A stretch of DNA of 64,000 nt from Adiantum capillus-veneris (lineage: Eukaryota > Streptophyta > Polypodiopsida > Polypodiales > Pteridaceae). Below, one piece after another: positions 35,900-48,189 of the stretch. Position 1 is the stretch's first letter, and each line of letters begins with the position of its first letter. The stretch lies in NCBI GenBank assembly GCA_014529385.2, contig CM043949.1:109515977-109579976 (forward strand), written 5' to 3'. Position numbers and translations under genes: made by a program. The notes below the pieces were generated by a model. The model was not told the origin of the DNA. It did no database searches and saw nothing but the letters and a program-made list of their open reading frames with translations.

Positions 35900-38563
35900 C
35901 AGCCGAATGTTTCTTTGTGGCATAGCCGGTTAGGACATATGTCCAAGAAGGGAATGGAAATCTTGTCTCGTTCTGGTTATTTTCCTGGCTTTTCATTTAA
36001 TGATTTTGAATTCTGTGAACATTGTCTGTATGGTAAGCAAACACAGCAGCCACATAAGCATAGAAGCAGTAGAAGAGATACACAGTTGGCACTTGTTCAT
36101 AGTGATTTGTGTGGACCTATGCCTAACCTATCTCTAGGGGGAGCTTCTTACTTTATGACATTTATAGATGATTACTCGAGGAAAGTATGGGTTTAATTTC
36201 TCAAGCACAAGGATGAAGCGTTTAGTGTTTTCAAAACGTTTGTGACACTTGTGGAGAATCAGAGTGGCAAGAAGCTTAAATGCTTACGCACTAACAATGG
36301 TGGAGAGTATGTTTCAAAGGCCTTTCAGGACTTTTGTGACTCAAAAGGTATAAAACTTGAACTTACTGCTCCTTACAATCCTCCTCAAAATGGTGTTGCT
36401 GAGAGGATGAATAGGACCATACAAGAGAAGGTCAGAAGTATGTTGTCTAATGCACAGCTGCCAAATGGGTTTTGGGCTGAAGCTGTATCAACAGCTGTTC
36501 ATCTTGTAAATAGATCTCCTATCAAGGTTTTGCAGAAAGATTCAGTGCCAGAGATGGTATGGTCAGGCAAAATGCCCTCATACAAGCATCTCAGAGTCTC
36601 TGGCTGTGAGGCATATACTCACGTTCGAAAGGAATTTAGGAACAAACTTGAGCCAAAGAGTAGAAAGTGCATCTTTCTAGGCTATGGTAATTTTGGTGAG
36701 ATGGGGTACAGACTTTGGGATCCCAAATCCAGAAAGGTTATTCGCAGCAATGATGTTCACTTTAATGAATCCAAATATCATTCTAAACCAGAGAGGTTTG
36801 AGGAGATTAGAAGAGTTGTCTTCCAAGAAGATGGACCTACACGTGCAAGACAAAATGTCACGGCTCAAGAGGAGCAAGGACATGATAGATTGGAACCACA
36901 GGTTGTGGCTGAGCCTGAGCCACCTATTGTGCGTAGATGTGGACGTATCACGCGACCTCCTGATAGGTTTGTTCCATCTATGAAATATGTCATGTTGACT
37001 GATTGCAATGAGCCTTCATGTTACAAGGAAGCAGTGCAAATGAAGGACTCCGGGAATTGGAAATTGGCCATGCAGTCAGAGATGACAGCTCTGCATAAAA
37101 ACCAGACATGGAAGCTAGTTAAATTACCACAGGGCAAAAAGGCTCTACCTTGTAAATGGGTTTACAGGTATAAGATCACCACTCATGATAGTCAGCCAAA
37201 GTACAAAGCAAGGCTTGTTGCGAAGGGCTTTAAGCAAGAACAAGGCATTGACTTTGATGAAGTCTTCTCTCCGGTGGTCAAGATGACTACATTGAGATGC
37301 TTTCTTGCATTGGTTGCCATATTAGATTTGGTGTTGCACCAAATGGATGTCAAGACAGTGTTCTTGCATGGTGATTTAGATGTGGAAATTTACATGCAGC
37401 AGCCAGAAGGGTTTGTTGAGAAAGGCAAGGAAGATTTGGTATGCCAGTTGTTAAAGAGTCTTTATGGCTTAAAACAATCACCGAGGGCATGGTACCATAA
37501 GTTCCACAAGTTTATTCTTTATCAAGGCTACAAACGTAGTGAGTTCGATCACTGTCTATATACAAAGAAGGCTAAGGATGGCAGTTGGCTGATCCTTATT
37601 TTGTATGTGGATGACATGTTGATTGCTGGCAAGCACTTAGAAGAAATTTCAGCCTTGAAGTCAAAGATGGCAAAATCATTTGACATGAAAGACATGGGTG
37701 AGGCAAGTCATATACTTGGTATGCGCATTGAGAGAGACAGATCAAAGAAGTTGATTTGGTTATCTCAAACAGAGTATATTGACAAGGTTTTGCAATGTTT
37801 CAATATGGAGAAGGGAAAGGCATTGAGTGTTCCATTGCCACCATATGTGAAACTTAGCAAACAAGATTGTTCTGTGTCTGAGGAAGAACAGGCTGAAATG
37901 GATAAGATTCCATATGCATCTACAGTGGGTAGTTTAATGTATGCAATGATTGCTACTCGCCCAGACATTGCATTTGCAGTTGGAGTAGTAAGTCGATACA
38001 TGTCAAACCCAGGCAAGAAACATTGGGAGCCAGTGAAAGGAATATTGAGATACCTGAAAGCTACAAAGAGTATGCGTATATGCTATGAGAGTCAGAAGCT
38101 AAGTGTAAAGGGTTTTACAGACTCAGATTATGAAGGTGACTTAGACAACCAAAGGTCTACGTCAGGGTATGTCTTTACATTGGCTGGTGGAGCAGTATCA
38201 TGGAGTTCTAGATTACAAGATTGTGTTACTCAATCTACTACAGAGGCTGAATATGTTGCAGCATCAGAGGCATGCAAAGAATCAATTTGGCTTAATCGAC
38301 TAGTAACAGATTTGGGAATTAAAGAAGAGATGCCTGTGTTATATTGTGATAGTCAAAGTGCTATACAATTGGCTCGCAATCCAGTTTATCACTCAAAGAC
38401 AAAGCATGTGGATGTGAAGTATCATTTCATCAGGGAAATGCTCGAGGATAAGCAACTTCAGCTTGTCAAAGTTCACACCACAGAAAATCTAGCTGATCTA
38501 CTTACAATAGGACTTCCCTCAAAGAGCTTTGCGAATTTTCGCAAGCAGTTAGGTGTAGGGTAG
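35900..38563 (+). pseudogene. Copia B pol region
   Basis: The integrase N-terminal zinc region (LWHSRLGHMSKKGMEIL) near 35915 leads into the core (HSDLCGPM, FIDDYSRKVW, PPQNGVAERMNRT). Reverse transcriptase follows (HQMDVKTVFLHGDL, LYGLKQSPRAWYHKF, LYVDDMLIAG), then RNase H (TDSDYEGDLDNQRSTSG, STTEAEYVAASE) up to about 38563. The layout matches Tork/Tnt1-type copia elements. Confidence 0.87.
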
Positions 38564-38652
38564 TACATCACTTCTCTACATCTCTTGTATATTAGCTTGT
38601 ATAGTAGCTTCTCTCACACTTAAAGTACCACATTGGACTTTAAGTGGGAGGT

Positions 38653-38844
38653 TGTTGGGGTATAAAGCCCAATGTGGTTGCCCAGGTAAGTGGGCGGGCC
38701 GCCAGGTATGTACACATATTCTTTTGTAAAAACCTAATAAGAACTCACTATGCTCTACACATTACAGTAGAGCGAGTTCACCATATCATCGTGCTCTTCT
38801 TCCCACACTCTCTCTCGCGTCACACTTCCGCTCGTACTTCTTCA
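38653..38844 (+). repeat. Copia B 3' LTR
   Basis: The direct repeat of 34023-34214. A purine tract, aagtgggaggt, lies just before it and ttctg follows it. Confidence 0.94.
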
Positions 38845-38849
38845 TTCTG

Positions 38850-39565
38850 GAAGTGCATAGCTACATGGTGTAGCTTGGAGGACTCCGTGAAGCCCTCATC
38901 TCCAAAGGCCGCATCAAATTGATGGATGAAGGCTAATACTTTGTCGGTGGCACCAAAGGTGCCATCATAGGTGAAAAAAGGGATACTCTTGCCTCCCTCT
39001 TTGAACTTATTGAGCTTTTGTGACATTTTCCATGCAGGTTATGATTTGTGATGTTCTCCCCTCTTGTATTCTCTAGGAGAATAGCCATAGCTTTCATTGG
39101 AAGAGGAGGAAGGTGAAGAGGGTGACCTCTTTCTTGCCCTTTTCTTCCTTTGTTTCCTTTATTCCCTTTTGGAGTGATGAGGAGAAGGACTATGTGTTGT
39201 CCGTTTCCTCTTGGGAGGAGTTGGCGACCATCTAGACTGTCGTCTTCGTGGAGCCACATATTCAGAGGAACTTAGGGATTCATTACTTTCTTGTTCTTTG
39301 GATTCCTTCTCTCGTATGGGAGAGAGTCTTCTATTGGGGGTCTCATCAAGAGGCCTCCTAAGCTCTCTCTCCTCTTGGAGAGGAAAGGAGATCCCGTAAT
39401 CGTGAAGTTTTTGAGTAACTTTGGTTTGTAAAGCGAGGTTGCCCATAGCTTGTTGCAACCTAGTAACAAGATAATTAACAAACATGGGGGCATCATCATT
39501 AGCACCTTCATGTGCAAAATCAAAGTTATCAGTGTTCATTCCACTCTCTTGGTTATTGTTAGCCA
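38850..39565 (-). pseudogene. Gypsy B-prime gag, N-terminal part
   Basis: The minus-strand translation starts near 39565 with MANNNQESGMNTDNFDFAHE, matching gypsy B gag at 51301. The Ser/Arg-rich segment and the TYDGTFGATDKVLAFIHQFD block are shared. The rest of gag lies beyond Copia B, at about 33400-34022. Confidence 0.85.
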
Positions 39566-40050
39566 TGCTAATCATACTTATGTGTTTACTTAGTGTATTC
39601 TTTGGAAATTCAAAACCTTAGTTGCTACTCCTCTTAGCCTTTGAAAATCAAGACTTAAGCATGTACACCCACGACTTGAATTGGTTAATTATAGAGAGTA
39701 GTGGAGTGGGTCTAACATAGCAAAATTGTTGAGGGATAGCTCCTTTCGGACTTCTTATGGCTCAATAATGGTAAAGCCGTAGGCAAGTCTAAAAAGACCC
39801 CATGATTAAGATCAAAGCTCCCGAGGTGTGCACCATATCCCACATAGTGGGCTCAACAAAACCGATAATAGATCCAGTCCCACTTACCCTAATATAATTA
39901 ACAAAATTAACCATTAAAAGGCTACTTAAGGACCTCTCTTCTTAAGCAAAAAAAGAGAAAGAAAATGCTCTGATACCAATGTAATGGAAATGGCCTATGA
40001 AGTTTGAGAATAGTGGAATTAAGAGAATTAGAGTGAGCATTTTCGTGAGA

Positions 40051-40259
40051 TTACTTTGAGAATACAGAGGGTGAACTCCATGTGATGCAAGGATACTCCC
40101 CGCTCAAAACAAAATCAGCAAAATCTTTGACAGAGTGAGCACAAAGGTAACATAAAAGGAAAGGGAAGAGACCAAAAATCATGCTGCTCCAAGTGGCAAT
40201 AAAATAGGAGAAGGTAGTGGCCATGGTGGGGCATAGGCAAAGATAGTTCCTAAGCGTAA
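40051..40259. other. Unassigned, upstream of the histone-like frame
   Basis: Sequence between the LTR-like end of gypsy B-prime and two in-frame TAA codons at 40251 and 40257. I see no gene. A minus-strand open frame here overlaps the histone-like frame and has no motif. Confidence 0.4.
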
Positions 40260-40694
40260 AGACTCCCCCATCATGCAAACAAAACAAGGAAAGCATTTGA
40301 AGAGCAGCGAAAAAGGTACCACCACGATACTTTTGCATGGACATGTAGAGAGCAGCCTCCACCAACCCCACCAATGCAAAAGAAGCGTAGGTGGAGGCCT
40401 AGAACTTGTACTCTCCATGAGGTATGGAAATATCAAAAGAGCACAGAGCCAATAATTCCCAAGGCACCATTTACAAGGCTAGTAAAAGAAACTATGTTTC
40501 AATACACTGGCAGCATCAACAGATTGCAATCAACTGCCTTAGGAGCACTCCTGCAAGGCGCAAAAGACATTTTGGGTTCTTTATTTCAAGATTCAATGTT
40601 GGCCATGGTGCATGCCAATAGGGTTACCATACAACCCAAAGATATGGCATTAGCAATGCGTCTATGTGGCGATGATTGCCTCCATCCCCACTAG
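40260..40694 (+). pseudogene. CENH3-like histone H3 fold, intronless copy
   Basis: Open from 40260; the first ATG is at 40374. From residue about 6 after that ATG the sequence aligns with the H3 fold: RRWRPRT (H3 RRYRPGT), KYQKSTE, IIPKAPFTRLVKE, LFQDSMLAMVHANRVT, PKDMALAMRLCG. Between RLVKE and the QSTAL helix there are 17 residues where canonical H3 has 16. This one-residue-longer loop 1 and the APFxRLVKE and INRxQ words are as in plant CENH3. CENH3 replaces H3 at centromeres. The absence of introns, a short atypical N-tail, changed Arg residues (VWKYQ) and surrounding retrotransposons favour a retrocopy. Whether it is expressed is unknown. Confidence 0.75.
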
Positions 40695-42406
40695 TTAGGA
40701 AAGCCTTTGTAATAACAGTTGTTGACTTCAAAGTCTCACATAAGATGTTACTTTTAACAAATCAATGAGAAACATGTGTCTAGTGGTTTGATTATGCACT
40801 GATTCAATGTTTTAAGTAAATTTCAATGGTGTTGGTGCAATGAAGATAACATTCTTATCGTTGTATACATGCGATGTAGTCTTGTAATAATCATGATGAT
40901 CGAGATGATGCGTTTTCGTACTGTCGCATGTTTGTATGGAGAATTTATGCAGAAGTCACATATTCAATGGTTTTATGAGTGCTCGGATTATGGTTGGGAG
41001 CATAGCATTTTCACATGATGGCAAGCTTGCAATGGCCGTCGTGTGGCGTGGGAATGGTTTTTAATATCATAACTTGGAATCTGAAGTTGGTAATGTCAGA
41101 AGTTTTTGGAGTAAGGATTATGCTATGGGCTTGATCGGAAGATGGAAATACCTCTTCCTCGGCTTAGAGTGATGACGGTATCATTTTGTAAACTTGGGGA
41201 CTACTTTCTTGGTATAGGTGATCTCGAGGACATTGGTCACGACAGTGGGAAGTATTACTCCTTGAATGTGCCCCTATGAGGCTTACCAAATTCTTTTCAA
41301 GCCTATTATGTTCAAAGTAATGGAGGTGTTTCATCCTGGTATAGTGGTGGTGCAATATCGAGCGGACTCACTTTCAAGTGATAGGCATGGATGTTGTATC
41401 TTGCAGCGTAGTAAGTCGATGAAGAGCGCCATGGGAATGGCCGCTTGGTGTAACAAAGCTATCAAGAAAGCAAAAGCCAACTAACAAAAGAAAGCAGGAG
41501 GGGCTATGAAGGGTTATTTTTTGAGAAGAGGAGTGTCATCAGGGTTAATTTAGAGAAGAGGAAGGTGATAGTGCCAAAAGGGGAGAGAAGAAAAGCAGTT
41601 TTCTACAGAGTGGCCTTTCATGGTAATTGTTGGGCCTGGTGATAAGCCTATAATTGTGGTTCACTATAAGGGCGAAGAAAAGCTGACGAGCGCTTGAAGT
41701 GGAGGCCAAGACTAGCATCTAAGGGCATCAAGGGCAGTGAGTACTAAGGCTTGGTGTAAGGGCAGTGCTGGTTGAAGTTGACGAGCCATTGGACAGCAAA
41801 AGAACTGTCGTCGAGTACTAGGAGCTGACAATGCCGTTGAGGAGGACCCCAATTGTCTGACAAGCTAAGGGAAGCACACGTTGAAAGCAGATCCGAGGAG
41901 GAGACGAGGAGCTAGTTGCCGAGCTGGAAGCAGAGAAGCATAATTTTTTTTTTAAACAAAAAAAAAAATATAACTTTAAGGTCTTTTAAAATCTTGAAAG
42001 GAGTGTTCCTGCGTCGGTTCTCGGCTTACTAGTTGAAGAGGTCGGAAGGATTTTTTTTCTTTTGCAGTCAAGAGGAAGCTTGATTACAAAGGAGCAGAGG
42101 AAGACAAGAGGCCATTGGTGCCACATTGAAAGAGGAGCAAGGCGAGATACAGGTTTCCCGCGCTCTGTCAACAAAGGGCACTGATTTTGTGCTTTTTGCT
42201 TGTGTTCAAGCAGTCTGCTAGATTCTTTGGTTTATTGTAGCTTGCACATAGCCGGTTTTTTAGTTAATAGTAATAAAAACTGAGTTCTAAAGTGTCATTT
42301 GCAACTTCGAGATACCATTTTGTGTTATTTCTCTCACCTATCCCACAACAAGCAACCTAGTGTTGATCCCGGCTCACTAACCGCAAAAATTTATCCCCGA
42401 CATCTT
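40695..42406. other. Unassigned; 3' part probably LTR/leader of gypsy D
   Basis: I find no known protein motif. A 72-residue open frame at 41266-41484 has no recognisable domain. A poly-T/poly-A foldback lies at about 41944-41972. The last 200 bp, up to the primer-like word at 42407, probably form the end of the 5' LTR and leader of gypsy D, but I could not find the matching 3' LTR. Confidence 0.35.
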
Positions 42407-42452
42407 TGGTGAACCCGACGTGAACCGAGCCGGGGTGGGACTTGGTAGCAGA

Positions 42453-44470
42453 AGATGTTGACACCACAGGAAGTAGCAATGCAACAGATGATGCAGCAGC
42501 TTGCAGCCTATATGCAACAGTAGCAGGCTTCTCAGTAGCAATACCAACAAATTGAACGTATTCGTCAAGCAAGGTATACAGTAACTGAAAAGCTGCAAAG
42601 ATTTGAAGGTCGTGATATTTCAAAATTTTGTATTGCTTATGAACAATCTATGGAGGATTATGGAGTTAATGATCATGATGCAGTGGAAGGTTTCACTTAA
42701 TTGCGGCTCCCGAGCTTAGGGCTCGAATTGAAGAAATTCGGGTAACACATGGTGCAAACTAGCAAGAGTTTAAGAAGGCTTTACAAGAAGAGTACTTTCT
42801 TGAAGATTCTCAATGGGTTACCAATAAAAGCTTTATGAAATGGATACAACAGAAGGATAAAGGATTAACTACGAGAGAATTGCTATGAGCTTTCAAAAAG
42901 AAGTTTAAACAGTTATCTACTGCTGAGCAAAAAACAATGCAGCCGAAAAAGGTCGAGCTATTTATTCAAGCATCAGATTTGCGCCTTCAGAAGAGCTTGG
43001 TACACCTGCTTGAGGATCCATCGGGTGAGTTGGGCTTAACTTCTGATTGGAATTGGTTACAAAAGCTGTTAATATGATTGTGGAGCGACAAAAGAGGGTG
43101 GACAAGTTCATAGTGGTTGATCCTATGGAAGCACTCGAAGAGGATCTAGGCGAGAAGCCCAAGCCCAAGCTGGAAGAGCCAGTCCTTGATGAGCTGGTAA
43201 AAGGTATACAAGAGTTGAATTTGAATTTGAAAGCTGTTAAACTTGATGGTTTGAGTGCAAGTGGATCTTCTTCAGAACCTAGACAGTGTCCTCCACAACA
43301 AGGCTAGGATAAAGGATGCATGTGGTGTGATAGCTTAGATCATAAACGCAAAAATTGTGATGATTTTAATGAAGCTTATAAGAAGAACACAATTTTTTGG
43401 AAGGATGTAAAGCTACATCTTAAAGAAACTGGTGAACGTCTACGCTTTAACTATGGGAAGGGTGGTATGAAGAAGCTGGTTGACAAGATGCAGCAAAATG
43501 TCTCTAGGGTTGATGCAACAACTTATGGATTACAGGTATGCAGTGTGGAGGATGAGGATAGTATCAAGGCTAAAGGGAATCTATGGCCCTATGCTTTGAG
43601 AACAACTGACAAAGGTAAGATAAGTTGTGACACACTAAGTCAAGCTGGGGATTGCATTCGACAAACTACGGGGTGGTCAGATCCTGTACATTCTCTTTTG
43701 TGTATGCCTTTCTTGCACAATCTCAGGCTAACGAAGCTATGGTGGAAGAAAAGCACAAGAGAGATGAAGATACTGCGAGCTCATCAAAACGAGCTACGAG
43801 GACTAGTGGCAAGAAGGAAGAAGGCACAAGTTTCAAAGCAAATCCTACACCTGAAGTGGTTATGGAAGCGGCATCCAAAGATAAAAAGAAAGGTAAGCCA
43901 AGAGGGCCTTCTTACAAGTTAAAATCTGATATTGAATTGGATTACAGATCTGAAGAAAGTATTTGAGGAACGCATTCTCAATAGCAAGGTGGACCTTACT
44001 TTGGGTGATGTTTTGGGTATTGCTAAACGTGAACTTCATGAGGAGATCATTGATATTATGAAGCAAAAGCGGTAAGTACCAGTTGAGCAAGAACCTGATG
44101 CGATCAAGAGCCAAGTGATTCAACATGTAGAATCAATTCTGGATGCTTACGAGGTAGAGATTGAAGAAGAAAGCTTACGTTCTGCAGTGATCTTCAAAAA
44201 GGTAAGACATGTTCACTTCAATAATGATGATGGTGTGGAAGCAGTACCTAGGAGTCATTTTTCCAGAACACATTGGGTGAGAGCCACTACAAAGACAATT
44301 GTTAAGATTGGTGATATTAATGATCCTATTCTAGCACTTGTGGATCGTGGTTCAAAAATTAATTTGATGTCAAAGAGCTTGTATCAGAGAGGGAAGTGGC
44401 CTATTGATATGGATCATGGTTGGCGGATTCGAGCTGCCAACACCCAGCCTGGCAATTTATATGATACATG
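42453..44470 (+). pseudogene. Gypsy D gag and protease region
   Basis: Contains the Gln-rich N-terminus, RFEGRDISKFCIAYEQSMED, the WCDSLDHKRKNC knuckle-like motif and the aspartic-protease-like LVDRGSKINLMS. The region is decayed. Confidence 0.7.
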
Positions 44471-44839
44471 AGCAAATGTCAAAGTTACAATTGGAGATGT
44501 TTGTTATGAACATAATTTTTTTATATAGGAGCATTCCTCTCATCCACTTATCCTAGGGCAACCTTATATCACAGTTGTGCATATGGAGACAAAGGTTTTG
44601 GATGATGGTTCAACATATGCAAGGATCTGAAGCAAAGATGGTTAGAGAACGGTTCAATGTTTGACTGTTTGTGTTGATCATGTCAGGAATAAAGATAGCT
44701 TACGAGAACAGCCTTTGCCCAGGGTTCACAAAGAGTTCAAAGAGTACAGGTTTGCTCAAGATTTTCTTGGGGTGCCACTATAGAGCGTAACTATAGTGGT
44801 ACAAAGAAGAAGAAGTTCTCGCAAGAAGAGATTTTTTCT

Positions 44840-47612
44840 TTGAGGTTTCTGGGGCTAACATCTGAAGGTTCAGTTTCATACAGGAAGTTCATGGAGCTAC
44901 CTAAGTGGGAGAAGCAATATGTGGTAAGTGTTCAAAGTGATTTGCAAGGATGTGATGTACTTGAACATGATGATGTTATCTCAGGAGTCTTTGAAGAAGT
45001 TTCTTATGTTGATATGATATCAGAACTTGAAGTTATCGAGAAGTGTAGGATGCAAAGTGGGACTGAATTTGTGCGAGTGCATTCGATGGACATGTATGAC
45101 ATTCTAACGGAGGTAAGCAAAGAATTGGGTGGTGCTTTTGAAGTGCAAGTGGATACAAAGTACAAGACAGTTGCAAAGAAGGTCAAGCTTGTAGCTACCC
45201 CTCTCCCAGGGGGAAGTGACGAGGTTATCGAGAAAGCTTCACACGAATCAAAGCTAAGGGATCCCAAGAACATTGGCCACAAATTTACTGAAGAGACCTT
45301 GAAGCAAGTAGTCATCGGCAAAGAAGGGTTTCTTACCGATGAGGAGGTCAAGTGCTTTCAACAGATGCTTGCGAAACATGGTAAATCCTTTGCTTTTGAG
45401 CCCAGTGAGATTGGATGTGTAGATCCAAATGTTTTAGCACCTATGATTATCTTTATCGTTCCACATATGCCATGGAATTTGCGTCCTATTCCTGTACCTA
45501 AAGCCCATCTGCCAAAGCTTATTGACTTGTTGAATGAAAAGATACGTATGGGTATTTTGGAGCGATCTTGTGCACCTTATTCTAATCGATGGTTCACCAT
45601 CCCAAAGAAGAATAGAGCCTTGCAATTTATTCAAGACATGCAGTCGATAAATAAGGTAACAATTCGTAATGTTGGCAATTGTGGACGAGTTTGCAGAAGC
45701 TTTTGCAGGTAGGGCTATATAGTCCATGGGTGATCTTTACTCAGGTTATGATTAGTTTCAACTTGCTTTGGACAGTAGGGATCTCACTATTATGCGTACT
45801 CCACTTGGGTTGGTAAGGATGTGCACTTTACCGTAATGCCACAAATTCTATTGCTCACATGATGAATGGCATGAATAAAGTGTTAAGAGAATTCATTCCT
45901 CACATTACTATGCCTTTTATTGATGATTTTCCAATCAAGGGTTGTGAAGAAGGTTTGAAAGACGAGGTAAAAGATCAAAAGGGGTGCCAAAGCTTTGTTA
46001 CTCAACATATTGCGGATTGTGAAGCTATTCTATCTAAACTTGAAGAGGTAAATCTAACACTTTCAGGTCAAAAATCAATTTTTGGTGCCAAAGGAATATG
46101 TGATTGTTGGACATATGTGTGGGCCACATGGACGATGCCCAAGCCCAGCTAACGTAGAAGCTATACAAAGGATGAAGAATTCATGCATATCAGTTACTGA
46201 AGTCCGTCGTTTTTTGGGTGCTTGCGTGTTTTATCGTATTTGGTTGCCTCACTTTGCTCATGTTGCAAAAGTACTTTACCAGTTATTAAGAAAAGGAAAA
46301 AGATTTGTGTGGGAAGATGCTCATACAAAGGCCATCAAAAAATTGAAGAAGATTCTTTTGGAAGCTCCTACCTTAAGGAAGGTTGATTATAAATGTGGAA
46401 GGCTAGTGATTTTGACGGTTGACACTAGTCCGACAGGCATTGGATGGGCTATTGGTCAAAATGATGAAGATGGTCATAGATATGCTATTCGGTTTGGTGC
46501 AAAGGTGCTTAGCACTCGTGAACAAAGTTATCCTTAGGTTAAGAGAGAGCTTTGGGGTGTTGCTACTTCTCTAAAGCCTAACAAGGAGTATTTTATTGGA
46601 GCTTCAGTTGTGGTGGAAACTGATTGTTTTTTGTTGATAGGAATGATCACGAATTGCTCCACTCCGGAGATTGCTATGTTACGGTGGATAGCTTTCATTA
46701 AGTCTCTTAATTTTGAATTTTGTCATATTGCATGAAGGGACAATCCGGTAGTAGATATGTTATCAAGAGACAGGTATGAAGATGAGGAGGAGATGCTAAC
46801 AGAGTCTGATGATGTGGGCTTAAAGTTTTATACTTCTTCTCATTTGCATGCAAGCTTTTGCTTGTGTTTTTGAAGATTTTTCAGACAAGATGTACGATGG
46901 AGAGTGGCTTTTGATAGGCCAATATCTCAGCATTCTCACCAGGCAACAGGAATGAAGTGACCAAGAATACAGGAGGGTCAGGAAGAAAGCTTATGGTTAT
47001 TTCCTTAAAGATGGGCACTTGTGGAAGTAGTGAAAACGTCCAGGAGGATCACCACAACAAGTAGTATGTGACAAAGTAAAACAACAACAGGTAATTAAAG
47101 AGTTTCATGAGAATTTATGGGCAAGACATAGAGGAGTTTGGGCAACATTTGCCAAGATTAAAGACCGCTATTGGTGGAAAGGCATGTACAAAGATATTGC
47201 TCGATTTGTGGAGACTTGCATGGTTTGTCAACAGTATTCAAATGTGTGACATTGAGATGAGTTTCTACTTATCCATTGGCTGATCACTATGCCAGTTGGT
47301 ATTTGGCAAATGAGGTATATTGTGCTTGCTAGAGAGGATCTCACTAACCAGGTTGAAGGAAGAGCTTTGTGTACCAAAGCTACAAGTTTAGTATGCAAGT
47401 TTTTGCTTGAGGATGTGATTTGCCGATATGGTTGCATTGGAAAGATTACTGTTGATAGAGGAGAATTAGATGTAGATGCAGGTTATGAGTTCTTTAATCG
47501 ATTGGGAATCAAGTTGGCTCTTACTACAACATATAATCTAGAAGGTAATGGAAAAAGTGAAAGAGGGCATCCGCCTATTGTTAAAGCTTTGGCCAAAGCT
47601 TGTAGAGGATGA
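44840..47612 (+). pseudogene. Gypsy D pol region (RT, RNase H, INT)
   Basis: RT entry motif (MGILERSCAPYSNRWFTIPK), a catalytic-region equivalent (PFIDDFPIKGC) near 45915, the RNase H-connection word TEVRRFLGACVFYRIWLPHF near 46197, and integrase HHCC-like and core words to 47612. The sequence is not close to gypsy B. Confidence 0.78.
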
Positions 47613-48189
47613 ATTCTAATTAGCACACATGTGAAGCTAGAATGCTCCAACAAGAGGGAAACTTGAGAGAGAAGACGAGATTAAGACTTAATCAAGCAAC
47701 AACAACACACATAAGCATGAAAGACAAGAGCAAGTAGAGAGACTTAGCTTCGATTAACCCCAAACGTCGGCTACATGTGTATGAGTAAGCTCCAAGCTCC
47801 ATAGCCACTCCTCTTCTTCTTCTCCACACTCACCTCACACTCTCTTGAGCTCTCTTTGCTCTCCAAGAGTTGGCTCTTCTAAGAATGCCCTTTCACATCT
47901 TGTGAATTGAGTTATATACAAAGAGCTTCTAAAAATGGGCGGCCGGCCAAAAGTGTAAATGCATGTTATAGGCATCTAGGCTCATCTACTCATAGACGTA
48001 CGAAGTGGAACTCAAGTCGAGCCCGTAGATACAAATAATATGTGTATACACATATGTGTACACACCAATGAAGCACAATGCATGTCGTTGGCACTCGCCC
48101 GTCAACAAACATACTCCAAGGTGTGGATCCATGTCAAAATGAGGGATCCTTCTCACTCAATGTTGGGATAGTGTGTCTATTTCCTACAC
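47613..48189. other. Non-coding insert between two gypsy fragments, possible solo LTR
   Basis: About 575 bp without coding character separates the integrase end of gypsy D from the integrase start of gypsy E. A stretch from tgctccaac (47643) to cctaca (48188) has TG...CA ends like an LTR, but I see no target duplication. Its origin is unresolved. Confidence 0.35.

Larger units (their letters stand above)
34023..38844 (+). mobile_element. Copia B LTR retrotransposon
   Basis: LTRs of 192 bp (34023-34214, 38653-38844), starting TGTTGGGG and ending CTTCTTCA, are flanked by the perfect target duplication ttctg (34018-34022, 38845-38849). The primer site tggtatcagagc follows the left LTR after two bases. 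A gag part (about 35310-35865) precedes integrase, RT and RNase H. LTRs differ at 6 of 192 positions, about 3%. It landed in the gag region of gypsy B-prime. A fossil with a long open pol part and about four breaks overall. Confidence 0.94.
29553..40050 (-). mobile_element. Gypsy B-prime, minus-strand chromovirus copy
   Basis: The same family as the plus-strand element at 49253-58085, in inverse orientation. A truncated 3' LTR piece lies at about 29553-29797, the pol region at about 30430-33400 and gag at about 33400-34022 plus 38850-39565. The complement of the Met-tRNA primer site (gctctgatacca, 39967-39978) and an LTR-like stretch from 39980 close it. Copia B splits its gag region. A fossil with more than ten breaks, older than gypsy B. 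Confidence 0.87.
42407..47612 (+). mobile_element. Gypsy D remnant
   Basis: Begins with a primer-site-like tggtgaacccgacgtg. Gag-like sequence with Gln-rich start follows (MLTPQEVAMQQMMQQLAAYM near 42453), then a knuckle-like CxxC (GCMWCDSLDHKRKNC near 43317). A retropepsin-like LVDRGSKINLMSKSLYQRG is at about 44338, RT at about 45450-45960 (PIPVPKAHLPKLIDLLNEKI), RNase H near 46400-46540 and integrase at about 47080-47610 (HENLWARHRGVWATFAKIKD). It breaks off at 47612 with no 3' LTR. An old fossil with more than ten breaks, of a family different from gypsy B. Confidence 0.82.

Noticed and set aside
40051-40374. Minus-strand open frame of about 107 codons upstream of the histone-like frame
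   Set aside because: It partly overlaps the histone-like frame on the other strand, has no motif and no splice or start context.
47643-48188. Definite solo LTR
   Set aside because: TG...CA ends are present but no target duplication and no matching LTR is found in the window.
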